Assembly: GCA_001295905.1 (NCBI GenBank)
Contig: LJHT01000091.1
Coordinates: forward strand, 20,484-84,483
Source of the DNA: a beta proteobacterium AAP51
Lineage (GTDB): Bacteria; Pseudomonadota; Gammaproteobacteria; Burkholderiales; Burkholderiaceae_C
Reading direction: 5' to 3'
Length of the DNA: 64,000 bases
Both the position numbers and the translations under genes were made by a program. Below are positions 27,385-36,043 of this stretch, in pieces. Every line of letters begins with the position of its first letter. Position 1 is the first letter of the stretch. The notes under the pieces are model-generated. The model had not been told where the DNA came from and ran no database searches. It saw only the letters and a list, made by a program, of their open reading frames with translations.

Positions 27385-28353
27385 CTACGTACCAAGGTCA
27401 AGCTGAAGCTGGGACGAAACCTCAACCACGGCAGCCGCCAGTTCCGGCTTGGCGTGCAGCTTGTTGATGGTCAGAGTGTTGTGCCGCCAGTCGCTGGCTC
27501 TGAACGCTCTGTCAACTTCGACGGTCATCATCAGCGGCTTGCCCGTGAGCTGAGCACTCAGCAATGTGCGGCGGACCTTCCCTTTCCTGTCTGGCACGAA
27601 GGACGCCTTGACTGCCTTGTTGATCAAACCTTCGAGGGCTTTCGGCACGTCCCCCCCGTCCATCATCGAACTCACCGTCACCTCCACGTCGGTTCCCGGG
27701 TCGATCAGGCCTTTCACGGTCGTGATGACTTGGTGCTTGCTTCCGGAGTGGAAGGACTTCGGCAACTGGGCCACGACGGGAAGCTGAGTGTTGTCTCCCA
27801 GGGTAACTGGTGGGTCACCGTCACGAGCCGTCTCGAGCTGGGCCCTGACAAGCTCCTTGTCAGTGCCCTTGGCCTTAGCCTCCTTCTCGATCATGCGATC
27901 AAGTTCCTCCAGGGACGGCGTGTCACCGGTGCGTTCCTGGACGCGAAGGACGTCAGCGGCGACCTTGGCAGCGGCGCGGACGCTCTTGCGCATCGTCTCC
28001 ATCTCCTCTTCAGTCTGCTCCCGGTCGGTCGGAGGATCCTCGACGCTCTTCTGGACCGGCATGATGCGCAGCAGGCTCATGAACACGGCCTTGGCAACAT
28101 TGATCGCGATGCCGAGTGCGTAGTCGGACTCCAGATCTTCTACTTTCTCAAGCATCTGACGTTCTGCATCGACGAAGAGTCTGATGAAGTCTGCGAGCGA
28201 CAGGTAGTCGACCGATTCGAACTGCTGGAGCAACTTTGACACCTCGCGGGCGTCAAGCTGCAATACGCCAGCGAGGTCGTAGCGCTTTGCCTGAATGGCC
28301 TCGCGAGCCTCTTCGGTACTGATCGTTCTCTTGGTCTGCTTTCGCTTGCTCAT
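27385..28353 (-). CDS. 322-residue partner of the giant protein, unknown function
   Basis: The highly charged protein begins MSKRKQTKRTISTEEAREA and has a helical first half (LAGVLQLDAREVSKLLQQFESVDYLSLADFIRLFVDAERQMLEKVEDLE) and an acidic coiled-coil-like middle (REQTEEEMETMRKSVRAAAKVAADVLR). A C-terminal part with beta character (KHQVITTVKGLIDPGTDVEVTVSSMM) follows. No domain is recognised. Its ATG overlaps the stop of the 1704-residue gene (ATGA), so the two are translated together and probably work together. The 160 bp behind it (27225-27384) to the convergent lipoprotein gene contain no supported feature. Confidence 0.65.
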   Translation of the reverse strand: MSKRKQTKRTISTEEAREAIQAKRYDLAGVLQLDAREVSKLLQQFESVDYLSLADFIRLFVDAERQMLEKVEDLESDYALGIAINVAKAVFMSLLRIMPVQKSVEDPPTDREQTEEEMETMRKSVRAAAKVAADVLRVQERTGDTPSLEELDRMIEKEAKAKGTDKELVRAQLETARDGDPPVTLGDNTQLPVVAQLPKSFHSGSKHQVITTVKGLIDPGTDVEVTVSSMMDGGDVPKALEGLINKAVKASFVPDRKGKVRRTLLSAQLTGKPLMMTVEVDRAFRASDWRHNTLTINKLHAKPELAAAVVEVSSQLQLDLGT

Positions 28354-31300
28354 GTTGTAGGCCCTTTCGCTGCCTGGTGTGTGATCTCGATCGCTTCGAT
28401 GAAGATCCGGGTGATAACCGTGAGTCGTCCAACGAGCTCGCTCTGCTCGTGCTGACCTGGTCGCTCATCTGATAGGTCTTCGCCCGCAGCTGATGGGCGC
28501 TTGGCCGGCATCACTTGACACTGCGGCTGCTTGCCAGCACGCGTGTCTTCTGGGCCTACCACCAAGCGCGGACCAAGAGGGTGGAGCTGCTCGGTGTTCA
28601 GCAATGCGCCGTGCTTCTTGCTGAAGCGGATCTGCAACCGGTAGGGGGCGCTAAGCACCTGGAGGTGTGACTGGAGCCGCGCCATCAACTGCATCGCTGA
28701 AGGCGCCGGATCTCGGGGGTTCCTGCGATACGGCGCCAGGTCCGTCAGGAGACTGATCAGCATCGGCAACGGGTGGGCGACCAAGCTGGTTCGCAGCGCG
28801 TTCCCTTCCTTGCTGGACAGGAACTTCTCGCCCTTCTTGCCGAAGATGAACTCGCGGTCTTCGGCCAACTGGTCGGCTGTCGCAAGACCGCGGCGCCGTC
28901 GGGTGATGTCTTCAAGCCGCGCGGCGTTGGGAAGTGCAGCCTCCAGACGAAGCGCATAGGGCTTCGGAATCCCAAGCGCGTTAGCCAGCGAGTCCCGATC
29001 GCCCCCGGCGATCAGGCCAGCCACCAAGAGGATGCGGGACATCACGGGCGGCTCGGCAACATCAGAGCCTTGGGTGCGCGGAGAGACCACTGCACGCACA
29101 TCGGAAGGCGAAAGAGGCGGCAGGTTCATGCGCTTCACGCAGCGCCGCGCCACGGCGCACCAGACATCGAACTCCTTCTTCTCCCTCTTTGCCGCCGACT
29201 TCTCGTTGCGGATCGAACCGGTCGAACCCAGAACGCCCTCGATGAGCTCAGAGTCAGGGGTCAAGCCATCGAGCAACGCCTGCGATTGGCCTGCAAACAT
29301 TAGCGGCCAGGCAGCCGAGTAGTAAACGAGCCCGATAAGCTGCAGGCCGTGCCCTGCGCTACGGGCCGCAAGCGCAGTGGCCCCGAAGCCCCGACTCCAC
29401 TCTGATTCGAGCAGCTGCGCCAAGGAACGCGGAGTGCAGTCGAATCCGAACAACGAACGGGCGACACGCTCCCAGCAAGGCCAAAGCAGCCGAAGGAAAG
29501 CGTTGCCGCGAAAGCTGTGCTTCCGCACGGCCGCTTCACCGATCACTTGGGCCGCCGCACTCACCAACGCTTCGTCGATCAAGCGAGAGTCCGACCAGCC
29601 CCAGCCCGAGTCATTGAGGAACAGGTACTTGCCGTTCAGTTCGATCGCGCCGTCCTCAACCTTTTCAAGTAGCTCGATGATCTGCTTGGCGCACTCAAGA
29701 AGGCGGTAGGCGTGCACCGTCTTCAGATGACTGAACTCGCCGGGTGCAATCATCAACATCTGGCTCGTGCGAACCAGACATGCCGCCACGAGCGCGGCCT
29801 GTTCGGAGCTCCGCAGCGGGTGATGTTGGTGCAGCTTGGCCGCAAGTTCCGCCTTCCACTTCAGCACCGGCCAGTCATCGAAGTGATCAGTGAGAAGTCG
29901 CTGAATCTGGGCGTGGTCTGCCTCCAGGATTGCGACGGAGGCAGCTGCTTTGCGCAGACCGTCAAAAGTCAGGCGCGGGCCGCCCTTAGAGAACATCCCG
30001 CGAGGCGCCGCCCATCCCAGCTTGTGCGCGATGAGTACCAACCGCTTAAGCCCGAAGTAGCGGGTCTTGTCTTCTTTGACGGCCTTGGTGTTCTTGCCCT
30101 GTTCATCTACCGCCTTCTTGGCAGCCGCAATCCACTCTTGCCACTCTTGCGGGCTGAGCTCGGACAGGTCATCACTCGGTGACAGCAGCCTCATGGCCGT
30201 CAAGACCTCTGAGAGATGGCCTGCCAGCGTGCTGGCCTCGTCGGCCTCCTTCTTGTGAACCCCCGCTGCCGTCTTGTGCCGTAGATCAATCTCCTTTTCG
30301 TGAATCTGCTTGAGGCATTTCGCGCGCTGATCGTCCCGGATGTCGACCTTCGTCAACTTGTCCTTCCAGTCGTTGGCCCTCTGAATCTCGCCCCCCAAGG
30401 GGTAGTCGATTCGGCTGACCGCTCGCAGGGCCTCTGCAACGTCCTGCAGCGGACCTGCCTCATCCTTGTCCTTGATCCTCCGAGGGTTTCCCTCGCGCAG
30501 TGCCTTGCCCAAGCTTGAGCCGGTCGGCATCGGATCAGGATCGCAGCCTGCAATTCGCAGAATCGACCGCTTGCTGAAGGTTGCAGACGGCAGCGCCGTG
30601 GAGGCGGCTGTCAGCGAGTCGGGAGGGAAGAAGAAGCGCCTGTAGCGCAGGGCCAGCGACATCAGGCGCAGAAACGCGTCGAGGTCGCTCTCGGGCCATG
30701 GCAACGATGGAAGCGCCTGGCGCGCCCACCGACCGACTTCCTCCGCGCTCGCCTGCCAAGTGCCCGCGCTGGCGCGGTCCTTGATGCGGGCCAGTGCGAT
30801 GACAACCCGGTCGTTGAGCCGAACCACGATCGGTTGGGCCGAGCCTGGCCGCGTCCAGGCCGCACATGCCACCTCGTTCACCTCGAACACCTGCGACTCC
30901 AAGGCGCTGAAGACGGCCTCCTGGTCCACTCGATCCCAAAGGCCGTATAGCGTCTGCGCTGCGGTGAACTCGGCCGGCCCGGACAGGCCGGTCACGCCGC
31001 ACAACTTCTTGCGAAGGTCTCCAACCGATCGCAGCGCCAGCGTCGAGAAATTGTCAAAGGGCGGAGGCAGGATGCGATACACGTTGCTTGCCGACAGTGC
31101 AAGGTACGCATCGACTGCATCTGGCAGATCGCCACCTGCAGCGATGAGTTGTCGGCCTGAACGCGCGATGCCGAGACTGGCTACCGGAGCCAAGTTGAGT
31201 TCGGCCAGCAGTTGCTCGATGCTGGTCCTCAGGGTAGCGAAGGCATGTGCCGGTGGTACGTGCATGCCGTCGGAGAAGGCCTCGGCATGGATTCGGCAAT

Positions 31301-33464
31301 GACCTGACAGCACGCGTACGTACCAAGTGCTCACGCGACGCGCGATGAGCTGCGAGATCAGAAAGTGGCGGCCAATGTTGAGTGGGCGATCGAAGCAGGT
31401 CTTGGCCTCTGCCGTCACTGGACCAAGACGAAGGGAAGCGCGCTCGAGACGCGATACGTTCTGCTCTCTTGCAACCCGCACGACGAAGAACACGGGGTCT
31501 GAAGGCAAGCCGGCTGGCAGTGCCCGGCGGCCCCCCGAAGAGAGCGCGACTCCGAGCTCGGCGGCCTTCGTTCGCATCAGCGACAGATCGTGCTGCCAGC
31601 CAGCAAGCGCGTCATCAAGAAGTTTGTGAACGGGAATGCAGCGATCGCTCTGATAGTCACCGACGTTCTTGTCGTACAGATGGATGACTTCGCGGTACTG
31701 ATAGAGCGAGCGCCATGTCAGTCGCGACAGCAGCGTTCCGCGGTGTGCCGCGAGGGTGATCACCGCAAGCAGGCGCAAACGCGCCAGTCGGTTGAAGGCG
31801 TCCTCGAGTTCCTCAGGCGTCCTCGCCGCCTTCAGGTCTCTGTGAGCCACTTCTGTTCTTTGCTGGGCAGTCGCCCACCCGGCTTGAAACTGCGACGGGG
31901 TGATCGATATGGGCGATCCTTCAGGCCCCTTGGCAGTCCAGCCTGCTGGCATCTTCCAGCCCATGAACTCAAAGAGTTCACGCTCGATCGATGTCGTGAA
32001 CTCCGGGTCGACGGTGATGTAGTGAGCCATGCCAAACGGCATGGCATCCAAGTCCAGACCACGCAAGAAGGCCATCGCTTCACCCGCACCGATGTGGCGG
32101 TAGGCGTCGCCAAGGCTGGTGGCAAACCGGGCGTCGTAGGCCACCTGGACGCTGCTGTCGCCCTCGTTCTGCAGGAACACCCGATACCGCCGCAGCCAGA
32201 CCTTCAAGGACTCGGCAGTGGTGTCGATCGCGAGGAGTTCGGCCAGAGACGATGCATCAGGGCGCAAGGCGCGGCACTGGCGGAGGTAGTCCGCGACATC
32301 GGCGTCCAACGGTAACGTCACCGCATAGGACCGTTGTTCTGGCTTGAGAGCATCCAACGCCGGGTCAGCGGACGCCGACAACGCCGCCAGCAGGTTCCAC
32401 ACGACGGCACCGCCTGGAATGTCCAGCTGTGTTGAACGTTTGCCGTCGAGCTTGAGTGCCAGCCCGATGCGTGCGGGTTGGGCGAGGCGCTGTGTCACGT
32501 GAGCGAAGGCGACCCAGACTTTTTCTTGAGCGTCTTGGCTGTTGAAGCGTTCGCGGTAGTTCTTCCAGCAGGCCCGCGCTACCAGAGGGTGCAGCCGATC
32601 GATGTAACCGACAAGATCGAATCGCTGAATGTGCGGCGCGTAGTTGGCAGCCTTTACCAACCAGGCAACCGGGTTCTCACGTGACTCCTTCGTATTCAGA
32701 GGCCCACGCTGCTTCCTATCCTGGCGGTCGGCGTTGGGGTCGTCTTCGCCTTCTGCAAGATCGTCTGCACTCCCCTCACCATCTGCTGCAGACCCAGGTT
32801 CATCAGGAGCGGACTGACCTTCTTCGGGTGATGCAGGCTTAGCTTTGTTCGGCTCTAGCGGATCACGATCAGGGTCCAGCCACGCGCGCCCCAGTGCTGC
32901 AATGACGGCGGCGAGCAGATCCGAAAGGCCTGGCGCTTTTGAACTGGTGAGCGCAGTATGGAGACCCTCAAGTGAGACCGGCACGACGGTCGCGAACTCT
33001 TTCCAGTCCGCTGTTCGCCCTCCACCCTGAATGAGCGTGTACCAACCGGCAATTGGGGCCTCTAGCAGCGGCCGGTCTTTGCAGCAGGCATCCATGACAA
33101 GCATGCCAAGCAATGCGAGGGCTCGTTCATGGCACTGCGGCTTCAGCCGAGCAGGGTAGGTGGCACAAAGCCAGCCGTAGACACTGCCTTGAGCTCCGTG
33201 CCCGGCCTTTCGCAGACCTACAGCGCCTTCGTCATCCAGCTGCTCAACCCGTTCGATGAGCCCTGTGGCGACGGCTAGCCAAGCCCCGACGCGCGGCAGC
33301 GCAGAGAGCCTGAAATAGGCTTCCAGCGCAGCTTCAACGAGAAGCAGCGCAAGAAGCAGGCCGCGGCAGGACGGCACGCAGCGTATGGCAGTGAGCAGGC
33401 GACGTTCGGCGTCGCAAACACCAACCTTGTCCAAGAGGTCGGTGCCGTCTTGGGGGACAGGCAC
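28350..33464 (-). CDS. 1704-residue protein with degenerate tyrosine-recombinase-like block
   Basis: I do not recognise this protein as a named family. Residues about 560-740 follow the tyrosine-recombinase catalytic order: R575 in HRGTLLSRLTW (same spacing to W as the usual R-x-x-E-L-x-x-L-x-W), K599, R608 in DRCIPV, R699-H700 in NIGRHFLISQL, and G721-H722. The Tyr expected about ten residues after GH is absent (Phe730 nearby), and the first His of HxxRH is Asn696. Residues 1230-1385 weakly echo the pattern again (KHSFR, then GH1372 and Y1381). Residues 200-255 are an acidic, disordered linker. A GTG start is assumed. Function is unknown; DNA binding or strand recognition without cleavage is one reading. 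Confidence 0.7.
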   Translation of the reverse strand: MPVPQDGTDLLDKVGVCDAERRLLTAIRCVPSCRGLLLALLLVEAALEAYFRLSALPRVGAWLAVATGLIERVEQLDDEGAVGLRKAGHGAQGSVYGWLCATYPARLKPQCHERALALLGMLVMDACCKDRPLLEAPIAGWYTLIQGGGRTADWKEFATVVPVSLEGLHTALTSSKAPGLSDLLAAVIAALGRAWLDPDRDPLEPNKAKPASPEEGQSAPDEPGSAADGEGSADDLAEGEDDPNADRQDRKQRGPLNTKESRENPVAWLVKAANYAPHIQRFDLVGYIDRLHPLVARACWKNYRERFNSQDAQEKVWVAFAHVTQRLAQPARIGLALKLDGKRSTQLDIPGGAVVWNLLAALSASADPALDALKPEQRSYAVTLPLDADVADYLRQCRALRPDASSLAELLAIDTTAESLKVWLRRYRVFLQNEGDSSVQVAYDARFATSLGDAYRHIGAGEAMAFLRGLDLDAMPFGMAHYITVDPEFTTSIERELFEFMGWKMPAGWTAKGPEGSPISITPSQFQAGWATAQQRTEVAHRDLKAARTPEELEDAFNRLARLRLLAVITLAAHRGTLLSRLTWRSLYQYREVIHLYDKNVGDYQSDRCIPVHKLLDDALAGWQHDLSLMRTKAAELGVALSSGGRRALPAGLPSDPVFFVVRVAREQNVSRLERASLRLGPVTAEAKTCFDRPLNIGRHFLISQLIARRVSTWYVRVLSGHCRIHAEAFSDGMHVPPAHAFATLRTSIEQLLAELNLAPVASLGIARSGRQLIAAGGDLPDAVDAYLALSASNVYRILPPPFDNFSTLALRSVGDLRKKLCGVTGLSGPAEFTAAQTLYGLWDRVDQEAVFSALESQVFEVNEVACAAWTRPGSAQPIVVRLNDRVVIALARIKDRASAGTWQASAEEVGRWARQALPSLPWPESDLDAFLRLMSLALRYRRFFFPPDSLTAASTALPSATFSKRSILRIAGCDPDPMPTGSSLGKALREGNPRRIKDKDEAGPLQDVAEALRAVSRIDYPLGGEIQRANDWKDKLTKVDIRDDQRAKCLKQIHEKEIDLRHKTAAGVHKKEADEASTLAGHLSEVLTAMRLLSPSDDLSELSPQEWQEWIAAAKKAVDEQGKNTKAVKEDKTRYFGLKRLVLIAHKLGWAAPRGMFSKGGPRLTFDGLRKAAASVAILEADHAQIQRLLTDHFDDWPVLKWKAELAAKLHQHHPLRSSEQAALVAACLVRTSQMLMIAPGEFSHLKTVHAYRLLECAKQIIELLEKVEDGAIELNGKYLFLNDSGWGWSDSRLIDEALVSAAAQVIGEAAVRKHSFRGNAFLRLLWPCWERVARSLFGFDCTPRSLAQLLESEWSRGFGATALAARSAGHGLQLIGLVYYSAAWPLMFAGQSQALLDGLTPDSELIEGVLGSTGSIRNEKSAAKREKKEFDVWCAVARRCVKRMNLPPLSPSDVRAVVSPRTQGSDVAEPPVMSRILLVAGLIAGGDRDSLANALGIPKPYALRLEAALPNAARLEDITRRRRGLATADQLAEDREFIFGKKGEKFLSSKEGNALRTSLVAHPLPMLISLLTDLAPYRRNPRDPAPSAMQLMARLQSHLQVLSAPYRLQIRFSKKHGALLNTEQLHPLGPRLVVGPEDTRAGKQPQCQVMPAKRPSAAGEDLSDERPGQHEQSELVGRLTVITRIFIEAIEITHQAAKGPTT

Positions 33465-34817
33465 AGCAATAACCCATGTCAGAGCCCTCGTGCCAGCCAG
33501 CGAATTTGGCGCACGAGCAACCGATCGCGCGAAATTGCGCGTGGTGCGGTTGGTTTGGCTCTGCTAGGCAGCAGTGCTCTGATTCACGCAGATCGACCTG
33601 CACTGTGGCTGGTTCGATCTGCAAGCGCTGGCAAAGGCACAGTTGGCCAATGCGTTGGTCTTTGTCATGCGGCCGGTGCCTGACTCTCGGCCGTATGACG
33701 CCTCCCCTGTGCTCTTCAGTTTGAAGACCCCAGGACATCAGTCCCAGGCAGGGCGGGCTGGTTCAAGGGCGTACGCGAAAAAAGAGACTGAACGTCGCGA
33801 ACAAAACCAAGAACCGGGAGCGCCTCGTAATTCTGAACGGGACCTATTGAGATGTCAACTGGATAGCGCCGGACTATGCGGGCTGCATATTTGCTCAGGA
33901 GTTGGCGGGATTGCCAAACTGGCGATTGGCGCACTCTTGAATGTCAGTTGCGCGAGTTGCACGTGCTTTCTCAGGGAAGCTCTAGTGTCGTCGGGTGACT
34001 TGAGTGCGCAGCGCACATCGTTGAGCGTGCCCCTCGCGGTTCGCGACTGCGCGTTGACCATGCGCTACTTCTCTAATTCCATCGCTTCAATGAAGACGCC
34101 TCCAGACTGGGTGTGATCCTTCGCGGCGCGCGTTGCGACGGGCAGCTATCGGCCCATGGCTGGCATTCGCATTCGTGGCATCGCGGCGGCAAAGGGCTGT
34201 GCGGGCGGGGGCTGGGGCTTGAGTTGAAGCGGTCGGCCCTGCGGGCCGACTTCCTGCGCTGCTCGGCGCTTCAAGATCACGCCCCAGCCCCCGCCCGCAC
34301 AGCCCTTTGCAACAACCGGGGTGGTGTTCGACGACAGGCATGCCACGGTGGTGGTTGAGCGGCAGGCGGTGCGCGCCGATGTTCGAACGCGAACACAACG
34401 AACGACCGCCAAAGACTGAGAGCTGCCCGTCGATTTCTGCCGGTCACTGACCGCTTCGGCTACAACCGGACCATGGGATGTTGATGCTTTCCAGAGGATC
34501 GGGAAGCTCTGCAATTGTCTATGGAGATCGAATCGATCCGCACGCTATGCAGATGGCCCAGAACCATCGCTTGCATGATCGTCAGTGTGTTGAGAATGTC
34601 CAATCGAGGAGTCTGAAGTCAGCCTCCTCAAGCCGAACGTCACCCGGGCAGGCAAACAGCTTGCCGAGTCACTCCCCAACAGCTCGGCCGGATGCAGTGT
34701 CGCCACGCTGCCCTTGCCGCAGACCATGTCGTCGACTGGGCAGTACCGGTCGCATCCCCAGCCGATACGCTCCGGAGGCGCCGGGTTCAGCGGGAACTGC
34801 TTGGCTACGGCGTGCCT
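33465..34817. other. gene-poor island flank with coding debris
   Basis: No intact gene is supported in this 1353 bp. On the minus strand a frame ends FIEAMELEK near 34073. A 68-codon frame follows (ATG 34061 to 33855), and then a different-frame 72-codon stretch (33934-33716, ...YPVDISIGPVQNYEALPVLGFV). This looks like the remains of one or two genes once upstream of the giant gene. The 30-bp inverted repeat at 34189-34310 lies within it. From 34311 to 34817 I see nothing definable. Confidence 0.45.
34189..34310. repeat. long nested inverted repeat (30-bp perfect arms)
   Basis: Arms at 34189-34218 and 34281-34310 are perfectly complementary over 30 GC-rich bases. Inside them TTGAAGCG (34224-34231) pairs with CGCTTCAA (34267-34274), and GTCGGCCC/GGGCCGAC (34232-34250) forms a tight hairpin. 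The element folds into one long structure with an unpaired right-hand stretch. It encodes nothing obvious. It could be a small mobile element, a recombination site or a strong terminator. Confidence 0.7.
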
Positions 34818-35396
34818 TCAGCTGCGCTGCGCCTCGAACAGCGGAAACAGCACTTCGTTCTCCAAACGAATGTGCTGCTGCAGGTCGTCCACAAACTTCC
34901 TGACGCCCGTGTAGAGCTGCTGCCAGCTGGTGCAAGTATCCGCAGGCGCCGTGGCGTTCCGGGTCAACGCCAGCAGGTGTTGCAGCCGCTCGGCATGCTC
35001 TTCGTGCTCCATGCGCATCACCCCGATTGGATGAACGACGAACGGGTTGCCGCCGCGCTCAAGCATGGGGAACAGGATGGACTCCTCCTTCTCCATGTGC
35101 TGCAGCAGCTCGCTGTGCATGGAGGTGAGCAAGGCGGCCAGACCTGTCGGTGCGGCCTCATGGCCGGCGTGCACGGCTTCGACCTTGGCCGCCATGCGGA
35201 TCAACTCAGGGAGTTGCCGGCGATGCACCTCGTGGTAACGCATGAGGATGTGGTCGATGAGGGCTGTTGGCTCAGCTGGATGGCTCGCGACTGGGGGGAT
35301 GTTGCTTGTCTTGGTCGCACGGGTTTGGAGGTGTTGAAGCTCAGGGTGCGATTCCAGCCGTTGGCACTGGAGCGCAGAACAGGGGGAAGAGCTCAT
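34818..35396 (-). CDS. hemerythrin-domain protein (second of tandem pair)
   Basis: The 192-residue product ends in a hemerythrin-type four-helix domain: HILMRYHEVHRRQLPEL, HMEKEESILFPML, RMEHEEHAERL and HIRLENEVLFPLF carry the His/Glu ligands of a di-iron centre. It resembles the second half of YtfE/ScdA (RIC) proteins that repair Fe-S clusters after NO stress. The only reasonable start (ATG 35396, GAGG upstream) overlaps the previous gene by 56 bp, so the first 45 residues may be unstructured or the true start may be a rare codon further in. Confidence 0.75.
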   Translation of the reverse strand: MSSSPCSALQCQRLESHPELQHLQTRATKTSNIPPVASHPAEPTALIDHILMRYHEVHRRQLPELIRMAAKVEAVHAGHEAAPTGLAALLTSMHSELLQHMEKEESILFPMLERGGNPFVVHPIGVMRMEHEEHAERLQHLLALTRNATAPADTCTSWQQLYTGVRKFVDDLQQHIRLENEVLFPLFEAQRS

Positions 35397-35820
35397 CGTC
35401 CTCGGCGCGGATGTGGCGGATGAGCTCACCCGCAAAGACCTCGACCGCTTGCGCCAGCGCTTGCAGCGCGCCGTTGGTGCGGTGTGCCTGCGCCAGTTCC
35501 CGGACCCGGGCCTGAAAGCAATCCATGCCCTGCTCGTGCGCGACATGCTCGCGGTGCAGGTCGTCGATCAGCCGCTCGATCAAGGTGTTGCCGCCCTGTT
35601 CCATCATCGGAAACAGGCGCATCTCCTCCTTGAACATGTGCTGTTCCAGATCGCGGCCGATGGCACCCAGGGCATCGACCAAGCCTTTGTCGATGCCCTG
35701 GGCTTCAATCGCTGCCGCCAGCGTGAGCAGCTCCGGCAGTGCCCGACGGTGGCCTTCGTGATACCGGGTCTGGATGTGTTCGATCAGCGCGTTGGCGTGC
35801 TGGTTCAGGTCGCGGGTCAT
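35341..35820 (-). CDS. hemerythrin-domain protein (first of tandem pair)
   Basis: The 159-residue protein starts MTRDLNQHANALIEH. It has HIQTRYHEGHRRALPELL, HMFKEEMRLFPMM, HREHVAHEQGM and HIRAEDDELFPLF, the helices and ligands of a di-iron hemerythrin. It is clearly a paralogue of the following gene. It is divergent from narK1 and shares with it the regulatory region holding an FNR/DNR-type palindrome. O2/NO binding or Fe-S repair during denitrification is the likely role. Confidence 0.82.
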   Translation of the reverse strand: MTRDLNQHANALIEHIQTRYHEGHRRALPELLTLAAAIEAQGIDKGLVDALGAIGRDLEQHMFKEEMRLFPMMEQGGNTLIERLIDDLHREHVAHEQGMDCFQARVRELAQAHRTNGALQALAQAVEVFAGELIRHIRAEDDELFPLFCAPVPTAGIAP

Positions 35821-35877
35821 GTGGGGTGGCAACGGTCGATTCCGGGCCAGTCTGGACGGCAGCCATGCCGAATCACG

Positions 35878-35891
35878 TTGACCCAAGTCAA
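35878..35891. promoter_or_regulatory. FNR/DNR-type palindrome
   Basis: TTGACCCAAGTCAA is a perfect TTGAC-N4-GTCAA palindrome, close to the FNR box TTGAT-N4-ATCAA and to DNR/NNR-type variants. It lies 57 bp upstream of the hemerythrin start and 152 bp before narK1. Control of either or both by an anaerobic or NO-responsive regulator is expected. Confidence 0.72.
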
Positions 35892-35914
35892 CGTCTGAGA
35901 CGTAACCCCCGGCG

Positions 35915-35930
35915 TAGTTCTTCAGAACTA
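35915..35930. promoter_or_regulatory. NarL-like 7-2-7 palindrome
   Basis: TAGTTCTTCAGAACTA is a perfect palindrome of two heptamers separated by two bases, the 7-2-7 arrangement preferred by NarL/NarP. Each heptamer differs from TACYYMT at the third base. It lies 37 bp from the FNR-type site in the hemerythrin/narK1 intergenic region, and narXL is in the same window. Confidence 0.5.
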
Positions 35931-36043
35931 TGTGCGCCCCGGCGCGCATCGTTCTTCTGCCGTGCCCCGCATAGCCACCGTGCGGATGTTCGCAGCCGCG
36001 CCGCAGGCAGACAGTCTCGTCACACCCAAGACGAGTCTGTTCC

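Noticed and set aside
28350..33464. Calling the giant protein an active tyrosine recombinase
   Set aside because: The nucleophilic Tyr and the first HxxR His are missing in the best-matching block; the second echo is too weak to assign.
34189..34310. Integron attC site
   Set aside because: The nested inverted repeat is attC-like in shape, but the ends lack the RYYYAAC/GTTRRRY core sites and no integron integrase or cassette genes are nearby.
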